Part shown: positions 63,940 through 64,000 of the stretch, one piece after another
Position numbering within the stretch: the stretch's first letter is position 1
Layout: each line of letters opens with the position of its first letter
Assembly (NCBI GenBank): GCA_947385955.1
Contig: CANDNA010000005.1
Location: 62,001 to 126,000 of the forward strand
Reading direction: 5' to 3'
Length of the DNA stretch: 64,000 nt
Source of the DNA: an uncultured Clostridia bacterium
Lineage (GTDB): Bacteria > Bacillota > Clostridia > Lachnospirales > Lachnospiraceae
Made by a program: the position numbers and the translations under genes
The notes under the pieces: model-generated
The model's database searches: none
Told to the model about the DNA's origin: nothing
The model's input: only the letters and a program-made list of their open reading frames with translations

Positions 63940-64000
63940 GCGGTAGTAGTATATTGGTGGTATGGACTTGCGGTGTCTTGATTCTGGATTTCTATATCAT

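Overview
The window looks like a piece of a Lachnospiraceae (Clostridia, Bacillota) chromosome. The support is indirect but consistent: moderate-to-low GC, strong AAGGAGG ribosome sites with several TTG/GTG starts, a BofA-like sporulation protein beside a DUF2508 protein, a Gram-positive-type Tad (type IVb) pilus locus, scattered flagellar genes and a large uronate-catabolism block. I see no insertion sequence, prophage, CRISPR array or rRNA. One tRNA gene (Lys, CUU) is present.

Layout. 1-7312: housekeeping run gyrB (5' end outside the window), gyrA, a CPA2-type cation/proton antiporter, tyrS and a HAD phosphatase, closed by a bidirectional terminator. 7335-9403 (minus): an unrecognised membrane-anchored protein, a SIMPL-domain protein and tRNA-Lys. 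9543-16293: tatD, rsmA, a 1037-residue acidic protein ending in a degenerate AAA-like domain, and glgB. 16331-21279: a small flagellar unit (FliK-like/DUF6240-type protein, flagellin, FliS) behind a possible sigma-28 promoter. 21211-21974: DUF2508 and bofA, divergent. 21986-31630: an eleven-gene Tad pilus operon with its own sigma-A promoter. 31772-38064: mixed metabolic and cell-wall genes (flavodoxin-SCP2 fusion, HIT, murG, TSCPD protein, a membrane protein, pgi, a 2-hydroxyacid dehydrogenase).

38231-63919 is a 25-kb hexuronate/pectin-product catabolic island. Part one is a TctCBA tripartite tricarboxylate transporter, a PfkB (KDG-type) kinase, a DgoA-like aldolase, KduI, and a KDPG aldolase fused to a VOC domain. 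Part two is a TRAP transporter (DctPQM), a YcxB-like protein, a YesM/YesN two-component system with a membrane-anchored TRAP-type binding protein, an MFS transporter, a cupin, UxuA, UxuB, UxaC, UxaB and UxaA. Part three is KduD, a second KDG kinase and a convergent IclR/KdgR-type regulator. Together the enzymes take glucuronate, galacturonate and the unsaturated-uronate product DKI to 2-keto-3-deoxygluconate, then to KDPG, then to pyruvate and glyceraldehyde-3-phosphate.

The most interesting signal is non-coding. The promoters at 38231-38370 (transporter/kduI operon) and 60883-61022 (kduD operon), more than 22 kb apart, are copies of one module: an upstream block at the same distance from the -35, TTGACA-16 bp-TATAAT, and two 15-bp palindromes (TTTC-N7-GAAA type) whose centres lie exactly 20 bp apart. 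The neighbouring IclR protein is the obvious candidate ligand for the palindromes; the upstream block is unexplained. Other points of note are an Ig-like insertion in the TadC homologue, a Cys/His repeat tail on TadE, degenerate nucleotide-binding sites in TadZ and the 1037-residue protein, and hairpins placed after both solute-binding-protein genes.
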